Under the pieces are notes generated by a model. That model ran no database searches, had not been told where the DNA came from, and saw nothing but the letters and a program-made list of their open reading frames with translations. Both the position numbers and the translations under genes were made by a program. A stretch of DNA of 64,000 nucleotides, from NCBI GenBank assembly GCA_963665785.1, contig OY762456.1, forward strand, positions 1,736,001 through 1,800,000, in the 5' to 3' direction. Shown here in pieces: positions 48,892 to 58,943 of this stretch (position 1 is its first letter; every line of letters starts with the position of its first letter). This stretch comes from UBA7455 sp026713185. Lineage in GTDB: Bacteria > Pseudomonadota > Gammaproteobacteria > Pseudomonadales > Azotimanducaceae.

Positions 48892-51448
48892 CACTGGATC
48901 GTTTTGACAATCTCGCCTCGGTTTCCACAAAATTCCGGTATCGACCGTTGTCGATTTTCATCAGTTCATCGTGAGCGCCATTTTCCACAATCTCACCCTG
49001 GTCGAGATACAGGATCCGGTCCGCCTGGGCTATGGTGGAGATCCGATGGGTAATCAGGAATATGGCGCGGCCTTTGCCCCACGCGGATAACCGTTCGAGA
49101 ACCTGGTGTTCAGTATAGGCATCCAGTGCCGCCGTGGGTTCATCCAGGATCAATATCGGAGTGTCTTTGACTACCGCCCGGGCAATGGACAAACGCTGAC
49201 GCTGCCCCGTGGACAGCTTGCCGCCACGGTCGCTCAACATCGTATCCAGTCCTTCCGGTAGTCCGGCTATGTATTCATCCACGCAGGCAACTTCCGCCGC
49301 CCGGAGTACCTCAACATCGCTTGCATCGGGAACAACGTAGCGAATGTTATCCCGCACTGACATACCGAATAGCACATTCTCCTGCAGGGCAACAGAAATG
49401 TTGTAGCGCAGGCTGTCTACATCCAGCTTGCGTAGATCCATGCCGTCTATGGAGACGCTTCCCGAGTCCGGGTCGAAGAGTCGGGACAGCAGGCTCATCA
49501 GGCTGCTTTTACCCGAGCCCGTCGGTCCGACAATTGCCGTAACCGTGCCTGGTTCGACAACTAAACTGATATCGCGCAGAACGGGACGGCCCGGTTCGTA
49601 GGCAAAATCTACGTGGTTGAACCGGATTTCACGCCTGAAGGGTGGCATTGCGATGGCATCGGGATCATTCTGCACGTCAGGTTCAATGTCGAGTATGTCA
49701 AATACCCGGTCAAGCCCCATGGCCATGTCCTGTGCCTGCGCCCAGAGAGTGACCAGGCTGCGCACCGATGCACTCGCCTCGCCAAGCTGTTCCTGCGCCC
49801 AGTTGTAGGCGGCCAGATTCCATTTTATGAAACTGAGGCCTACCAGGCCGACAAGAATCGAAGCAAAGACTTCACGTGTTCCTTGAGCCCAGACCGCCAT
49901 CAGGAGTTGACCGCCCAGCAGCGCGGCCGCAGCGATGGTAAACGTTACAATGCCGACGATGGCCATCAGGTAGCGGACGCGGAAAGACGCATTGAAGGCT
50001 GTTACGGAATCCTGTACGAGGCGTTCCTGCTCTGCCTCCCCGGCCCCATATGCCTTGACTATACGAACTGCGGCAAATGATTCCTGAACTCGTGATGTGA
50101 AATCCGAGTTCAGCTCTCTTGAGACCAGGGACCTTTCGCGCATGCGTGGCGAAAACACACGCCCCCAGGCAATAGCGAGCACGACTATGCTAAGGGCCAT
50201 AGTGCCCAGAATGGGGTCAAGTGCAGCAAGGAAAATGATTCCGATCCCATAGGTGTTCAGCAATTGCAGCGCTTGCGTAATCGTGCCGATTACGGCAGTA
50301 ACCTGAGCACTGTCCTGATAGATGCGGTATACCGAATCGCCGACCCTGTGATCACTGTGATAGCGAAGAGACAGTCTGTGCCATCGCTCCAGCAAGGCCA
50401 TCCTCAGATCCTGATTCACACGTTGCATGATGAAGATGTAGTAATACGGCAAGAGCATTGTCGCGGGGACCAGCGCGATCCACGAAAAGACCATGAACAC
50501 TACGTATATCCACTTCAGGCTGTGTCTCTGCCCGGTTGTGAGCTTGGCCAGATCGACATTCGCCTCACCTTCGCTCCCGTCACCTGACTCCAGGGTTACC
50601 GCACTCCCGCTGGACATTTCCGGCTGACCAATGAAGTCAGCAAGGAAAGGGGTCAGTGGCTCAGCCTGCAATATTGATTGGCTGATCAAATCCACAGAGA
50701 AGAGGGCTATTACCATGTTGAGAATTGTGGCAGCTGACACCAGTACAAAGTAGTAGACCAGATGGCTGCCCAGGCGGATACGAAGTTGCAGTTTTCCACT
50801 GTCAAATCGATACTGCACCACCCAGATGCAGACACAACCCAATACAACCAGCCCGACGTAGAAGTTGTCTGCGAGTCCATCCACGGCAAATATCGCGAAC
50901 AGGAACGCCGAAGTTCCGACGAGTGCGAGTGTCAGAGATACTCCAACGTATGCCCGACCATTCACGAACAGAAGAGCCCAGGTGAGGATCGTCATCAGAA
51001 TCATCGCAGACAGAAGAAGATCGTGTGTCCAATTGATTCCGAATGTGAGCAAGCCTGTGAGGGGTCCGATCACGGTCAATACCGTGACCAACGGCGGAAT
51101 ATGACGGAAACTCCAACCATCAGCGGATGTATCCTCACTGAAGTCGTTGCTATTGACGAAATCGCCTGCATTGCTGTCCCCCGCAGACTGACCTTGCGGA
51201 ACCTCGCGCCAGTATCCGATCATGTGGGGAAGCAGGTATGGCCATGTACGCGCAAAGATCTTGATTATGGCAGCAAAGCCACGATCACCCGGTTCCCTGA
51301 GCCTTTTCGTTTTCGGTAGCGCTTCTCCCTTACCCCAGAAGGGAAGTGCCTGAGCCTGCTTCAAATCATCCAAAAGATGACGCCTCCCATTGCCGCTGGG
51401 CTCATTGTGAATTCCATGGTCTGCTACCCTTGTAAGGATCTCACCCAC
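48878..51448 (-). CDS. ABC exporter half-transporter A (long N-terminus)
   Basis: The 856-aa protein has an extended N-terminal region (about 110 soluble residues, then extra helices TVLTVIGPLTGLLTFGI onward) before the usual six-helix exporter domain. The ATPase domain carries Walker A GPTGSGKSS (about 640), signature LSTGQRQRLS (about 743), Walker B ILILDEPTAALD (about 763) and H-loop LITHRISTIAQ. Both subunits of the pair have canonical catalytic residues, so no degenerate site is apparent. It is the promoter-proximal gene of the two-gene unit. Confidence 0.9.
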   Translation of the reverse strand: MGEILTRVADHGIHNEPSGNGRRHLLDDLKQAQALPFWGKGEALPKTKRLREPGDRGFAAIIKIFARTWPYLLPHMIGYWREVPQGQSAGDSNAGDFVNSNDFSEDTSADGWSFRHIPPLVTVLTVIGPLTGLLTFGINWTHDLLLSAMILMTILTWALLFVNGRAYVGVSLTLALVGTSAFLFAIFAVDGLADNFYVGLVVLGCVCIWVVQYRFDSGKLQLRIRLGSHLVYYFVLVSAATILNMVIALFSVDLISQSILQAEPLTPFLADFIGQPEMSSGSAVTLESGDGSEGEANVDLAKLTTGQRHSLKWIYVVFMVFSWIALVPATMLLPYYYIFIMQRVNQDLRMALLERWHRLSLRYHSDHRVGDSVYRIYQDSAQVTAVIGTITQALQLLNTYGIGIIFLAALDPILGTMALSIVVLAIAWGRVFSPRMRERSLVSRELNSDFTSRVQESFAAVRIVKAYGAGEAEQERLVQDSVTAFNASFRVRYLMAIVGIVTFTIAAAALLGGQLLMAVWAQGTREVFASILVGLVGLSFIKWNLAAYNWAQEQLGEASASVRSLVTLWAQAQDMAMGLDRVFDILDIEPDVQNDPDAIAMPPFRREIRFNHVDFAYEPGRPVLRDISLVVEPGTVTAIVGPTGSGKSSLMSLLSRLFDPDSGSVSIDGMDLRKLDVDSLRYNISVALQENVLFGMSVRDNIRYVVPDASDVEVLRAAEVACVDEYIAGLPEGLDTMLSDRGGKLSTGQRQRLSIARAVVKDTPILILDEPTAALDAYTEHQVLERLSAWGKGRAIFLITHRISTIAQADRILYLDQGEIVENGAHDELMKIDNGRYRNFVETEARLSKRSSDDGQ

Positions 51449-51504
51449 CTGACCCCGAGTGTCAGTGATGACTCGTTGGTTAGGTGAGAAGCACCGCTAA
51501 TGGT

Positions 51505-51600
51505 ACCAAAGTGGCTTGCCACATTCAGTTTTTCCACAATAGAGCTAAAGATACTAAAGTGGCTTGCCACATTTATTTTTTCCACAATAGAGCTAACGTT
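51505..51600. promoter_or_regulatory. Tandem 48-bp direct repeats with palindrome GTGGCTTGCCAC
   Basis: Two near-identical units (from 51505 and from 51553) each contain AAAGTGGCTTGCCACATT, then TTTTTCCACAATAGAGCTAA. The perfect dyad GTGGC-TT-GCCAC occurs at 51511-51522 and 51559-51570. They lie between the divergent ABC exporter operon and the iorA-like gene, 77 bp before its start. They are candidates for a regulator's operator pair for either direction. Confidence 0.7.
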
Positions 51601-51676
51601 GGCAAAGATAAAAAGGTAAAATTCTCAGTTGGAGCTTCGGAACAAACACCCAACCATAAAATCCGGGAGTCAAGCT

Positions 51677-52171
51677 ATGATCAAGTTCACCCTGAATGGA
51701 AAAACCGTTGAAACAGATGAAGATCCAAACACCCCTTTGCTGTGGGTAGTGAGAGATACTTTCAAGCTGAAAGGCTCAAAGTATGGTTGCGGAGCGGGGC
51801 TTTGCGGCGCCTGCACCATGCATATTGACGGTGCAGCTGCCAGAACCTGCAATATGCCTGTTTCTTTTGTCGCCGGTAAGGACATCACAACTATCGAAGG
51901 TTTGGGTACGCCAGAAGACATGCATCCGTTGCAACAGGCATGGATTGAAATCAGCGTTCCACAATGTGGCTACTGTCAGTCAGGGCAGATCATGTCAGCA
52001 GCCTCACTTTTAAATCACAACCCGGCGCCAACTGAAGCCGAAGTTGATTCGGCGATGGCGGGTAACATCTGTCGATGTGGCTGCTATCCCAGGATAAAGA
52101 AAGCCATAATCGGGGTCGCAAACGGCAGTCTTGCTTACGACGCTTCTGTTGGCAGGGAGATTATTTCATGA
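51677..52171 (+). CDS. iorA: (2Fe-2S)-binding subunit of a molybdopterin oxidoreductase (IorA-like)
   Basis: The 164-aa protein, started at ATG 51677 (MIKFTLNGKTVETDEDPNTP), has the two-cluster arrangement of xanthine-oxidase-family small subunits. A plant-ferredoxin-like set is formed by Cys38, Cys43, Cys46 and Cys58. The second set is Cys97 and Cys100 in QCGYCQSGQ and Cys132/Cys134 in ICRCGCYPRI. It passes electrons from the molybdenum site. Its stop overlaps the start of the catalytic subunit gene (ATGA). The closest named type is the alpha subunit of isoquinoline 1-oxidoreductase or aldehyde dehydrogenase. Confidence 0.9.
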   Translation: MIKFTLNGKTVETDEDPNTPLLWVVRDTFKLKGSKYGCGAGLCGACTMHIDGAAARTCNMPVSFVAGKDITTIEGLGTPEDMHPLQQAWIEISVPQCGYCQSGQIMSAASLLNHNPAPTEAEVDSAMAGNICRCGCYPRIKKAIIGVANGSLAYDASVGREIIS

Positions 52172-54369
52172 ACATTGTTAATTTCTCTCGCAGAAGCTTT
52201 TTAAAAGCCACAGGAATAGTTGGCGGCGGACTGGTCGTCGGTTTTTCTCTTTCGGGCTGTTCCTCACGTGAATTACCGATTGTAATGTCAAAAAATGGAT
52301 TTGTGCCCAACGCTTTCCTGCAAATTACACCTGACAATAACATCAAGTTCTATTGCCCACGAGATGAGATGGGTCAGGGAGTGACTACCGGACTCGGCAC
52401 TATCATCGGAGAGGAACTGGATATTCATCCTGCAAATCTGGACGTTGCATTCGCCGGGGCACACGGAGATTACGTAAATCCGGCCATGGGCGTTCAGGTT
52501 ACAGGCGGTAGCAGTTCAATCAGCGCACACTTTATGCAACTAAGGCAGGCAGGCGCTGATACCAGAGCGTTGATAATAGATGCAGCTGCGATAGATCTTG
52601 GTGTTGGCAGGCACGACATTACAACAGAAGATGCGCACATCATCGCAAACGGCGAACGACATCCATATGGCCAATTTATAGCTACCGCAACGACATTAAC
52701 GGCAAGAGAAAATACAGCACTGAAATCAATCAATGAGTTCAAATATATTGGTAAGGATTTTTCGCGAATTGATGCCGTAGTCAAGTCAACAGGAGTTGCT
52801 GTTTTCGGCATAGATATAGATATACCGGATATGCATCATGCTGTCGTCAGACGGTCACCGGTTGCTGGCGCCAGACTTGTTTCTGTCGACAAATCAACCG
52901 CTGAAAAGATGCCCGGCGTCACCCATGTGGTGGAAATCTCCAACGGAGTTGCCGTTGTTGCGAAAAAATACTGGCAGGCAAAAACGGCTGCATCGAAACT
53001 CGAGCCTGTGTGGGAAGAAGTCGCGCTGTCAAAAATCAGCTCAGACAAAATTCAAAGTGATTACCAGCATGCCATGCAGGCTGACGAAGGGCTGGTAGAT
53101 ACTGAAACCGGTGATGTTGCCGGGGGATTTGCGGCGGCTACTGGCATTGTGGAAAGTGAATATTGGGCTCCCTATCTGGCGCACGCTCCCCTTGAACCCA
53201 TGAACGCTGTCGTCAGAATCGAGAATGGTGAGGCAGATGTCTGGTCAGGCACACAGGGCGTTGGTGTTGCACAAGGACTCGTTTCCCGATTTTCTGGTAT
53301 TCCAGTGGAAAAGGTTCGTTCTCATAATACCTATCTGGGCGGTGCTTTCGGTCGTCGTGGTACGTTGACGCATATCATCGAGACGACAGAAGTGGCAGTC
53401 GCAACAGGAAAACCTGTTCACCTGCTCTGGTCACGGGAAGACGACATTAAACACGGTGTTTATCGCCCGGCATCACTGATGAAAATCAAGGCCGGTGTAG
53501 ATAAGGACGGCGGTATTACAGCTTGGCAAGCCAAACGAGTTGGCGGCAACATCACGCCCCGGACGCTTCAAAACATGATGCCGGGACTATATCCTGGCCT
53601 CGGCGATGGAACAATTGATTTTATGGTTGGGTTGTCCAGTGATGTATTCGAAGGATGGATCGTCGACCATTCCAGTATCGAAGGTTTGTATGAAGACTAT
53701 GACTTCGAGAATATTACCGTGAATCACACCACTGTTGAACACGATATTCCTCTTACTTTCTGGCGATCTGTTGGTCATTCCTATACTGCATTCGCGAAGG
53801 AAAGCATGATTGATGAACTGGCTGCAGAAGCTGGAGTCGATCCGGTTGAATTTCGTCTGAACAACAGCAAAAACAATCCTCGTCTCAACAATGTGATCAA
53901 GGTGGCAAATGAACACATGAAGAAGATGACTCCTGCACCCGGCCGTCATCTCGGGTTCGCCGCACATCATTCATATTCCACCGATGTTGCGGAGATCGCT
54001 GAAGTCTCTATTGAAAATAACCAGATCAAGGTTCACAAGGTTACCTGCGTTGTTGATTGCGGCATAGCTGTAAATCCCGACATTGTTCGAGCACAGATGG
54101 AAGGTGCTGTAATGTTCGGATTGACTGCTGCGTTATACGGGAATCTGGAGTTGGAGAACGGCGTGTTCAGGGAAAGTAATTTTCATGACTACCGGATTCT
54201 AAGGATGAATGAGGCGCCAGTTGTGGATGTTGTCATCGTGGATAGCGGTACAGAGCCTACAGGTGTTGGTGAACCTGGTCTGCCTCCTGTCGCACCAGCG
54301 GTCGCAAGTGCAGTTTTCGGGGCTACAGGACGACGATTGCGGAGTTTACCTCTCCGAATTGCCTCCTGA
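52168..54369 (+). CDS. iorB: Molybdopterin-binding catalytic subunit, Tat-exported (IorB-like)
   Basis: The 733-aa protein starts at ATG 52168, overlapping iorA by 4 bp. It begins with a Tat motif SRRSFLKATG (7-16) and a lipobox-like LSGC at 28-31, so it is probably exported folded and possibly lipid-anchored. Molybdopterin-cytosine-dinucleotide site motifs include GGAFGRRG (about 390) and the EPMNAVVRIENG region. The C-terminus has VGEPGLPPVAPAVASAVF with the catalytic glutamate context. It hydroxylates N-heterocycles or oxidises aldehydes (family knowledge). No XdhC-type maturation gene or cytochrome partner is adjacent. Confidence 0.88.
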   Translation: MNIVNFSRRSFLKATGIVGGGLVVGFSLSGCSSRELPIVMSKNGFVPNAFLQITPDNNIKFYCPRDEMGQGVTTGLGTIIGEELDIHPANLDVAFAGAHGDYVNPAMGVQVTGGSSSISAHFMQLRQAGADTRALIIDAAAIDLGVGRHDITTEDAHIIANGERHPYGQFIATATTLTARENTALKSINEFKYIGKDFSRIDAVVKSTGVAVFGIDIDIPDMHHAVVRRSPVAGARLVSVDKSTAEKMPGVTHVVEISNGVAVVAKKYWQAKTAASKLEPVWEEVALSKISSDKIQSDYQHAMQADEGLVDTETGDVAGGFAAATGIVESEYWAPYLAHAPLEPMNAVVRIENGEADVWSGTQGVGVAQGLVSRFSGIPVEKVRSHNTYLGGAFGRRGTLTHIIETTEVAVATGKPVHLLWSREDDIKHGVYRPASLMKIKAGVDKDGGITAWQAKRVGGNITPRTLQNMMPGLYPGLGDGTIDFMVGLSSDVFEGWIVDHSSIEGLYEDYDFENITVNHTTVEHDIPLTFWRSVGHSYTAFAKESMIDELAAEAGVDPVEFRLNNSKNNPRLNNVIKVANEHMKKMTPAPGRHLGFAAHHSYSTDVAEIAEVSIENNQIKVHKVTCVVDCGIAVNPDIVRAQMEGAVMFGLTAALYGNLELENGVFRESNFHDYRILRMNEAPVVDVVIVDSGTEPTGVGEPGLPPVAPAVASAVFGATGRRLRSLPLRIAS

Positions 54370-54582
54370 GTTCCTGTCCAATGACAGAGACAACACGATT
54401 CGCCAAAGTGTTGAAGCGACGCGAGGTTATCACCCACATAAAACAGAGATTCCACGCTGGTGTTTGGAAACGGCAATTCCCCAGGATTAAAATGTATACT
54501 GACTGAGTGGAAATCGTCGAGGGATTATGAGAATCCAGGATCGACCAGCAGTCACACGCTTACAAATTAAGGAACTGGCCAA

Positions 54583-55257
54583 ATGACGGAACTTACACAT
54601 TACGAAATCATCGACGACATCGCGATCGTGACTATGGATGACGGCAAGGCCAACGCCTTCGGGCCGAATATGATTGCTGCCGTTAACGCCTTGCTTGATC
54701 GCGCCGCTGACGACGCCAGGGCAGTACTGCTGACCGGTCGACCGGGTCTCTTTTCCGGTGGTTTCGATCTCAAAGTAATTCGCAGCGGTGACGCGGAAGC
54801 GGCCAAAACCATGCGCCTTGCCGGAACAAGGCTGATGATGCGTCTGTACGGTTTGCCATTGCCACTGGTCATTGCCGCCCCTGGGCACGCGGTCGCGCTT
54901 GGCGCATTTTGCCTGTTGACGGCTGACTACCGGGTCGGCACTGCCGGTAACTTCAATATCGGCCTTAACGAAACTTCCATCGGCTTGAGCTTACCACCGT
55001 TCGGCCTCATGCTGGCACGTGAACGGCTCTCCAAACGGTATCTCGCCAGAGCCGCCATCGGAGCGACTATGTTCTCTCCAGAAAATGCAAAGGACGCGGG
55101 ATTCCTGGACGAAGTAGTTGCGGTCGAAGACCTGCGCGAAACCGCTCTCTCCGCAGCTCGAAGATTGATTGAACTGGACGGCACGGCCTATGCCGCGGTG
55201 AAGGACGGATTGCGCGGTGAATCCATTGCCACGGTCCTCGCCGGGCTCGACGGGTAG
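54583..55257 (+). CDS. Enoyl-CoA hydratase/isomerase family protein (crotonase)
   Basis: The 224-aa protein follows an AAGGAACTGG ribosome site and is shorter than classical crotonases (about 260 aa). It has the oxyanion-hole segments LFSGGFDL (57-64) and GHAVALGAFC (101-110), and one glutamate in LNETSIGLSLPP (Glu130) at a catalytic position. The second usual glutamate is not obvious, so hydratase, isomerase or hydrolase activity cannot be assigned. It stands alone between a Mo-oxidoreductase pair and a convergent flavoprotein gene. Confidence 0.82.
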   Translation: MTELTHYEIIDDIAIVTMDDGKANAFGPNMIAAVNALLDRAADDARAVLLTGRPGLFSGGFDLKVIRSGDAEAAKTMRLAGTRLMMRLYGLPLPLVIAAPGHAVALGAFCLLTADYRVGTAGNFNIGLNETSIGLSLPPFGLMLARERLSKRYLARAAIGATMFSPENAKDAGFLDEVVAVEDLRETALSAARRLIELDGTAYAAVKDGLRGESIATVLAGLDG

Positions 55258-55332
55258 CGAGCAGGTGCGCGACGATACCGTCGTGTATTGGTAGATGATG
55301 CGGGAGTGAGCCCAGGGCTCCGCCGAGTGCAC

Positions 55333-57789
55333 TCAGCAGCGAATGCATTTGCCGAAGGGATCGTACATCGGCCGGAGCGAAGCTTCCGCGGGAATCCGTT
55401 CACCGGCCACCTCGATTTCGAACCGGTCTGCCGGCAGGTCTTTTACCAGGGAGTCATCCACATAACCCAGACCAATACTGCCACCGAGGCTGTGGCCATA
55501 ATTGCCGGATGTTATATGGCCGGCGATCCTGCCCTCGCACCAGACAGGCTCAGTGCGATGGAGTAACGGCAGGGGATCGCAAAGCCGGAACTGGACCAGA
55601 CGCCTGGGAACACCCTTTGTCTTCTGGCGGAGCAGTGCTTCGCGGCCGATGAAGCCACCGGGCTTGTCGAACTTCACGGCGAATCCGAGTCCCGCCTCGA
55701 GCGGTGAGTCTTCATCGGTGATGTCGTGACCCCAGTGCCGGTAGGCCTTTTCGATGCGCAGTGAATCCAGGGCGTGATAGCCGGCATGCACCAGACCGTG
55801 CGCTTCCCCGGCAGCGGTAATCGCCTCGTAGACGCCGACGACGAACTCCGTGGGTATGTATAACTCCCAGCCGAGTTCGCCGACATAGGTGATGCGCGAG
55901 GCCCGCACCAGCGCATATTCCAGTTCGATCTCCCGGCTGGTTCCGAACCGGAACGCCTCGTTGGACAGATCTGACGGCGTCAGTGTCTGCAAAAAATCAC
56001 GAGACTTCGGACCCATCAGGGAAATGACACCCATTGCAGAAGTCAGGTTGGTCAGCACGCAGTGCGCGTCCGCCGGGATGTGTGCCTTGAGCCAGTAAAA
56101 GTCGCGGACTTCGGTCGCAGCGGCAGTGACGATCAGGAAGCTATGTTCATCCAGGCGCGTGACGGTCAAATCCGCTTCTATGCCGCCACGCTCGTTCAAC
56201 CACTGGGTGTAGACGATACGTCCGGGCTGCACATCGATGTCGTTGGCGCAGACCCAGTTGAGCACCCGTGCGGCATCCCGTCCCTCGAGCCGGTACTTGG
56301 CGAACGAGGACAGGTCGAACAAACCGACGTTACATCGTACAGCCCGGTGTTCCGCCGCCGAGTAGTCGAACCAGTTCTGGCGCCCATAGCTGTATTCATA
56401 CTCTGCAGGAATACCAGGTGGCGCGTACCAGTTGGGCCGTTCCCAGCCCGCGGCTTCACCATGGCAGGCACCGGCCGCCTGCAGGTGGCCGTACAGTGGT
56501 GAGCGGCGTACCCCCCGCGCGGTTTCGAACTGGCGGTGCGGGTAGTGGGTGGCGTAGAGCAGTCCCAGGCTCTCGGACACCCGGTCACGCAGGTACTTGC
56601 GGTTACGCTGGAAGGGCAGGTTGCGGCGCACATCCACTTCCCATAGATCGACGGGCGGATGGCCTGCATTGATCCAATCGCAGACCACCTTGCCGATACC
56701 ACCAGCGGACTGCAGGCCAATGGAATTCATTCCGGCCGCAACAAAGCAGTTATCGAATTCGGGCGACTTGCCGATGTGGTAGCGATTGTCTGGCGTGAAA
56801 CTTTCCGGGCCGCAGAAGAATTTCTGCAGCCCGGCCTTCTCCAGTGCCGGTATTCGCGCCATGGCGCCGTGCATTATTGGTTCGAAGTGATCGAAATTGC
56901 CGACGATCTCATCGAAACTGAAATCGTCAGGAATGCCGTCCATTCCCCAGGGCCGGGCATTGGGTTCGAAAGCGCCGACCAGCAGCTTTCCCGCATCGTG
57001 CTTGTAGTACGTACATGCATCGTAATCCCGGATGACAGGCAGGCTCGAGTCCAGCCCCTCGACGGACTCGAAAAGTGCGTAGTAGTGCTCGCAGGCATGC
57101 AGCGGGACGTTGACGCCGATGGATGCGGCGAGGTCCCGGGTCCACATGCCAGTGCAGATAACCACGCAATCCGCTTCGACCTCTGCTTGTCCTGTGGTAA
57201 CGCCGGTTACGCGGCCCGGACCCGTGCGGATCGCCGTCACGGGTACGTTCTCGAAAATCCGCGCACCGGCTGCCCGGGCGCCACTGGCCAGGGCATGAGT
57301 AATGTCTACCGCATTTGCGTAGCCATCGGTCGGGATGTAAATTCCGCCAAGAATACCGTTGGCGTTCAGCAGCGGTACCCGCTCACCGATTTCTTTTGCG
57401 GTCAGTACATCGACCTGCAGACCGAAAACCTTGGCCATGGAGGCATTGCGCTTGAGTTCCTCCAATCGCTGGGCATTGGTCGCGAATGAGATCGACCCGC
57501 AACGGCGATAACCTGTCGCCTGGCCCGTTTCTGCTTCGAGGCTGTCATACAATTCGCGAGTATAGCGGGCGAGGTTTGTCATGTTGATCGATGGCCGCAG
57601 TTGGCCGATGATGCCGGCTGCGTGCCAGGTCGTTCCCGATGTGAGCTGCCGGCGGTCCAGCAACAGGACATCGGAGCGACCAGATCGTGCAAGGTGGTAG
57701 GCGATCGAACAGCCAATCACACCGCCGCCGATAACCACCACTTCAGTGCGGTCCGGCAACTGTGGGTGTGCAGCGCCATTACCGGCCAT
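55333..57789 (-). CDS. Dimethylglycine/sarcosine dehydrogenase-like flavoprotein
   Basis: This 818-aa protein has an N-terminal FAD fold (VVVIGGGVIGCSIAYHLA, 17-34) and TSGTTWHAAG, in which His57 matches the covalently flavinylated histidine of this family. The middle FAO_M region is followed from about residue 420 by an aminomethyltransferase (GcvT-like) domain with folate-site-like motifs (RCNVGLFDLSSFAKYRLEG, GWELYIPTEFVVGVYE). It would oxidatively demethylate an N-methyl amine such as dimethylglycine or sarcosine, passing the C1 unit to tetrahydrofolate. No other glycine-betaine genes are next to it. It looks intact. Confidence 0.88.
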   Translation of the reverse strand: MAGNGAAHPQLPDRTEVVVIGGGVIGCSIAYHLARSGRSDVLLLDRRQLTSGTTWHAAGIIGQLRPSINMTNLARYTRELYDSLEAETGQATGYRRCGSISFATNAQRLEELKRNASMAKVFGLQVDVLTAKEIGERVPLLNANGILGGIYIPTDGYANAVDITHALASGARAAGARIFENVPVTAIRTGPGRVTGVTTGQAEVEADCVVICTGMWTRDLAASIGVNVPLHACEHYYALFESVEGLDSSLPVIRDYDACTYYKHDAGKLLVGAFEPNARPWGMDGIPDDFSFDEIVGNFDHFEPIMHGAMARIPALEKAGLQKFFCGPESFTPDNRYHIGKSPEFDNCFVAAGMNSIGLQSAGGIGKVVCDWINAGHPPVDLWEVDVRRNLPFQRNRKYLRDRVSESLGLLYATHYPHRQFETARGVRRSPLYGHLQAAGACHGEAAGWERPNWYAPPGIPAEYEYSYGRQNWFDYSAAEHRAVRCNVGLFDLSSFAKYRLEGRDAARVLNWVCANDIDVQPGRIVYTQWLNERGGIEADLTVTRLDEHSFLIVTAAATEVRDFYWLKAHIPADAHCVLTNLTSAMGVISLMGPKSRDFLQTLTPSDLSNEAFRFGTSREIELEYALVRASRITYVGELGWELYIPTEFVVGVYEAITAAGEAHGLVHAGYHALDSLRIEKAYRHWGHDITDEDSPLEAGLGFAVKFDKPGGFIGREALLRQKTKGVPRRLVQFRLCDPLPLLHRTEPVWCEGRIAGHITSGNYGHSLGGSIGLGYVDDSLVKDLPADRFEIEVAGERIPAEASLRPMYDPFGKCIRC

Positions 57790-58023
57790 CAGCGAGATTC
57801 CGGAATGCCGCCCAATAAGTTGTCAGCACCATTATGAATGTCCGGAGATATAACCAACCATAAGACAGTATCTGTCCTGAAATGAGAATTCACCATATTG
57901 AATATGATCGGTATTGACGTCAGCAAATTGAGTTTAGACTGTTCCAGTCGCAGGTAACAGGTAAGTGGCAGGTGAATCACCCTATCATGCATTCTTTTCA
58001 CATATTTGGTAAGATCATAAACG
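57790..58023. other. Divergent intergenic region
   Basis: A+T-rich spacer between the divergent flavoprotein and DUF1295 genes, presumably holding both promoters. I see no gene and no clear operator. Confidence 0.5.
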
Positions 58024-58869
58024 ATGATTGACGTAAATTTCATTCCTCATCCGTTGCAAGGTACTCCGTACGGAATAGCGCTTGATCTGGCCATCATATT
58101 CGCGATTGCATGCTGGTTGTTATCAGTGATTACCCGCGAATATTCCTGGGTAGACCGCATCTGGTGTATTTGTCCCGGTATTTATTGCCTGATAGTGGCT
58201 GCGGATGCGGATTTCAGTTCAACGCGACTCAACATCATGACAGTTTTGGTTCTGGCATGGGGCGCTCGTCTCACGTTCAATTATGCCCGCAAAGGAGGAT
58301 TTCAGGCTGGGGGTGAGGACTACCGCTGGAAGGTTATTCAGGAGCAACTGGGACCTGTCAAGTTCCAAATATTGAATTTCACTTTTGTCGCTCCCGGACA
58401 ATTGCTGGTGGTCTGGCTGTTTACATCTCCAATCCATCAAGCCTGGCTTGGACAGGAGCAACCGCTTAATTTTCTGGATGTCATTGCAATCACATTATTT
58501 GTCATCTTTTTCGTCATTGAAGCACTCACAGACGCGCAAATGTGGGCATTTCAACAAGAGAAGAAACGCAAGATCAATGCCGGCGAGACAGTATCAGCAC
58601 CTTTTATCACCGATGGGTTCTTCAAATACTGCCGTCATCCCAGTTATACCTGTGAAATGGGTATGTGGTATGTTTTTTATCTGTTCGCGATAGCCGCTAC
58701 AGATCAATGGATCCATTGGACTGGTTTAGGTTTTATTGCCCTGACGCTGGTGTTCTTTGGTTCAACACGCCTCTCTGAAACAATTTCGTTGAGCCGATAC
58801 CCGTCTTATCGGGATTATCAGGCATCAACGCCTCGTTTTATTCCATTTACCCGTTTCGGGAGTATCTGA
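58024..58869 (+). CDS. DUF1295/steroid 5-alpha-reductase-like membrane protein
   Basis: The 281-aa protein has about six membrane helices and the DUF1295 signatures: DRIWCICPGIYC, LVLAWGARLTFNYARKGGF, DYRWKVIQEQL, and near the end FFKYCRHPSYTCEMGMWYVF and YPSYRDYQASTPRFIPF. The fold is related to steroid 5-alpha-reductases and isoprenylcysteine methyltransferases. The true reaction is unknown. It is the first gene of a co-directional group of four (58024-61762). Confidence 0.85.
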   Translation: MIDVNFIPHPLQGTPYGIALDLAIIFAIACWLLSVITREYSWVDRIWCICPGIYCLIVAADADFSSTRLNIMTVLVLAWGARLTFNYARKGGFQAGGEDYRWKVIQEQLGPVKFQILNFTFVAPGQLLVVWLFTSPIHQAWLGQEQPLNFLDVIAITLFVIFFVIEALTDAQMWAFQQEKKRKINAGETVSAPFITDGFFKYCRHPSYTCEMGMWYVFYLFAIAATDQWIHWTGLGFIALTLVFFGSTRLSETISLSRYPSYRDYQASTPRFIPFTRFGSI

Positions 58870-58943
58870 ATAAATCTTTCCAAACTATAAACCAGCACGT
58901 AGTTCCCGCATTATGTCATCGTTAATTGGAACAGGGGTAAATC

